DNA of 64,000 nucleotides, from positions 7,058,083 through 7,122,082 of the forward strand of contig SSNP01000008.1 of the NCBI GenBank assembly GCA_006937955.1, given 5' to 3'. The DNA comes from Pachypanchax playfairii (Eukaryota > Chordata > Actinopteri > Cyprinodontiformes > Aplocheilidae). How positions within the stretch are numbered: position 1 is the stretch's first letter; every line of letters begins with the position of its first letter. Under the pieces are notes generated by a model, which worked only from the letters and a program-made list of their open reading frames with translations, had not been told where the DNA came from and searched no databases. Positions 61,913 through 64,000 of this stretch are shown here, one piece after another. Both the position numbers and the translations under genes were made by a program.

Positions 61913-63579
61913 CACTGGAGGCCGGTCTCGTTGATATTTATTATCTATACAGAACTTTTCTGGAGCACCACAGAATGTCAGTGTACTGTACTGTATGTGT
62001 GAAAATGGCTATACAGTCAGGAAGTTGTTTATCAAAACAATAAATCAATATAAATAGCAACATTTACAAATAAATATGAATAATTTAACACAAGTGAAAA
62101 AGTCCATTTTTGTTCCATTTATATGGATACACCTTCATAAAATGGGAATTGTTGGTGATATTAAAGTCCTGTTTGTGGCACATTACTGTACATGCAGTGA
62201 TATGCATATGATAAGATTTTCAAATTTTAAGTTTTAAAATTTTAAAGTTGTTTCTGTTTTTGTTTTAGGATAAACAACAGAAATATAACGTATGTGTGTT
62301 TGTATAAACGCCTGTGTGTCTTTGGGGGTGGGGTATTTTCTGCATGTGCATGTGCATGTGTGTATGTGCATGTACCTTTTTGCAAGATTCAATTATGTAT
62401 GTGCATGACGCATTATCAGTACAAAGTACAGAAGCTGTGTTGTGTTGCATAGTCTTGGTTTTATTGCATCAATTCCAGTTAATTGCAGCTATTTTGTGTC
62501 GCACAGCTCAAAGTGTTGACATAAAAAAAAAATCAATATGTTTATTCTATCTTCTGATGGACAATGAACAATAAAGAAGAAGACAGGAAATATGAGGTGA
62601 GACAGGAGAGTGAGAGAAGCAACACAAGCCCCCACCTGCTCTGTGGTTTTGTGCCACTGAGAGAGAAACATGTTCTGCCTTTTGACCAACTGTGTGCTGA
62701 GCTTGATGAAGACCACAAACCAAAATGTTCCATTCTGATAATATAATAATGCAGTTTTAGTCCCTTAATAATTGTTATTTTCGATACTTTTCAGTTTGTG
62801 GAATTTCTCAGCAGATTTCTGAGCAGAGTGGAGTTGGAATGATATTCAGAGGTGTTAGTATCTTAATAAACTTTGCACACTTTTTAAATAAAAAGAATAC
62901 AGGTTCAGTGTAGTTTCATATTTATGCTCTTCTCATAACACCTAAAAGTGAAGAATGCATGTGACAGTGAAAGTAAAATTCTGAATTTATAAAGTGTTAA
63001 AGATGAGCAATGTGAAGGAGGTCACACCTTCAGCACTCTGTGCTCTAATCTTCCTGCATAAATGACAGAAAGTGGGTGGGTCATCGCTTCTGATGTGGCA
63101 CCTTTTAATTGGCTGGATGCAACAGCAGTGAAAACAGTTTCCTTGTTTGTTTGTTTGTTTGTTTGTTTGTTTGTTTGTTTGTTTGTTTGTTTGTTTGTTT
63201 GTTTGAGCAAAGTTTTATAATGCATGTCAGATAATTTGCTTTTGTGTTTAAGTTTGTGTTTAGGTTTGTGTTACGGATGTCCAAATGTTCAGACTGAAGA
63301 CAAAAATGGGATTTTTTTTATTTTTTGATAACTCTTTTTTTTTTTTTTTTTTTTCTACAGTTTCAGAAATACACTGAGTAGGTTTTTAAACTTTATGATC
63401 AAATTGACCAATAATAGTTGGTTTCATACAGGAAGTGTTTTAATTTAACCATTGAGAAACATTTTTTTTTTAGTATACGTGTGAAAGGAGTGTCATAAGA
63501 AAATGTTAAAAATCAAAGTGCACTGGTCAAGAAAGCCTAATATGAAAAAGTAACAGATACTATATTTTAAGTTTAGAAA
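61913..63579. other. AT-rich region with no supported gene
   Basis: Holds TG/ATGTGC-rich patches (62285-62375), a TTTG microsatellite and poly-T tracts (63334-63354). The short frames lack domains. Confidence 0.45.
63143..63205. repeat. (TTTG)n microsatellite
   Basis: About 15 uninterrupted TTTG units. Confidence 0.96.
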
Positions 63580-64000
63580 AAAGCCATGGGTCTCATGTTT
63601 AGGCTATTTGTGGGGGGTTGGGGGCATGGCTACTGGTGGGGTCATGGGGGCCATGGGTTGTGGGGGCCTGAGGTCTGGTGTGCTGTCAATGCTAGGCATT
63701 TTGGGGGGGGTGGGGTGTCTTGGCTAGATGGGGGTCTGCAACAGCCCCTGGTTGGGTTGCTGTGTCTGCTGGAGAGGTGGGGTCTGCTTTGTTTCCTCAC
63801 TGGGGGCAGATTTGGGCATCTGCGGCTGCATCCTGATGGGGTTCAAGGGGGCACTCACTTCTTGGACGGGGTGGGCCACTAGGATGAGAGTCAGTGGATG
63901 GGTGCCTCTCGTGGAGTCGGATGATATCTGGAATTTGAACAGATTGAGGCTTTCCAGTCCTGGTGGCTGGGGGGTTGTGGAATGCACTACACTGGGCTCC
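63580..64000. repeat. G-rich low-complexity region, probably retroelement-derived
   Basis: A sharp change to G-rich DNA with many GGGG runs on the plus strand, ending in GGAGTCGGATGATATCTGGAATTTG. The minus-strand frame (63724-63987) is Pro/Gln-rich without a domain. The composition resembles untranslated parts of fish LINEs, but I cannot identify it. It runs off the window. Confidence 0.35.

Noticed and set aside
63143..63205. Tandem array considered as a CRISPR or regulatory array
   Set aside because: It is a plain TTTG microsatellite. There are no spacers and the genome is eukaryotic.
63586..63987. G-rich plus-strand and Pro/Gln-rich minus-strand frames at the right edge
   Set aside because: Low-complexity composition without a domain or start context. 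More likely part of a retroelement or simple G-rich DNA.

Overview
The window looks like chromosomal DNA of a bony fish, probably a percomorph teleost. The genes have short exons with GT-AG introns, polyadenylation signals and AT-rich intergenic DNA. They lie among teleost-type SINEs, LINE and Penelope relics, MITEs and microsatellites. There is no prokaryotic gene organisation.

Layout. Positions 1-871 hold the last three coding exons of a Slit-family gene (EGF repeats and the C-terminal cystine knot). After about 8 kb without a recognisable gene comes a tandem cassette, present twice (8783-13375 and 13386-17776, joined by a 10-N gap). Each copy carries an intact RNase A superfamily gene and a two-Ig-domain receptor gene. 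From 11.6 kb to 61.1 kb I could reconstruct ten receptor genes exon by exon, called A to J here. Each has a signal exon, a V-like exon, a second V/I-like exon with a J-like FGxGT motif, a transmembrane exon and two tail exons. Junction phases are 1-1-1-1-0 in every gene. I read them as novel immune-type receptors (NITRs) or very close relatives, a teleost family of inhibitory and activating receptors encoded in clusters.

Two lineages are present and they follow strand exactly. The plus-strand genes (A, B, C, D, G, J) have a first domain with an LFW(I/M) core. The minus-strand genes (E, F, H, I) have a WYKQ-type core and signal peptides beginning MI. All four minus-strand genes keep a canonical ITIM. 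Among plus-strand genes only C (ITIM) and G (ITSM-type) do. No transmembrane segment shows a charged residue suited to an adaptor such as DAP12.

The cluster shows birth-and-death evolution. A has lost its canonical second-domain cysteine through an in-frame 15-bp deletion. C joins an A-like ectodomain to a different transmembrane region and tail. D is frameshifted. I has lost a core Trp and has a frameshifted tail. H and I are segmental duplicates later told apart by two MITE insertions. Seven genes share a CCAAT box about 100-130 bp before the start codon. It is deleted upstream of B and mutated upstream of C.

The remaining sequence is repeats and unassigned non-coding DNA. All exon models come from reading splice signals and reading frame by eye, with no transcript or database support.
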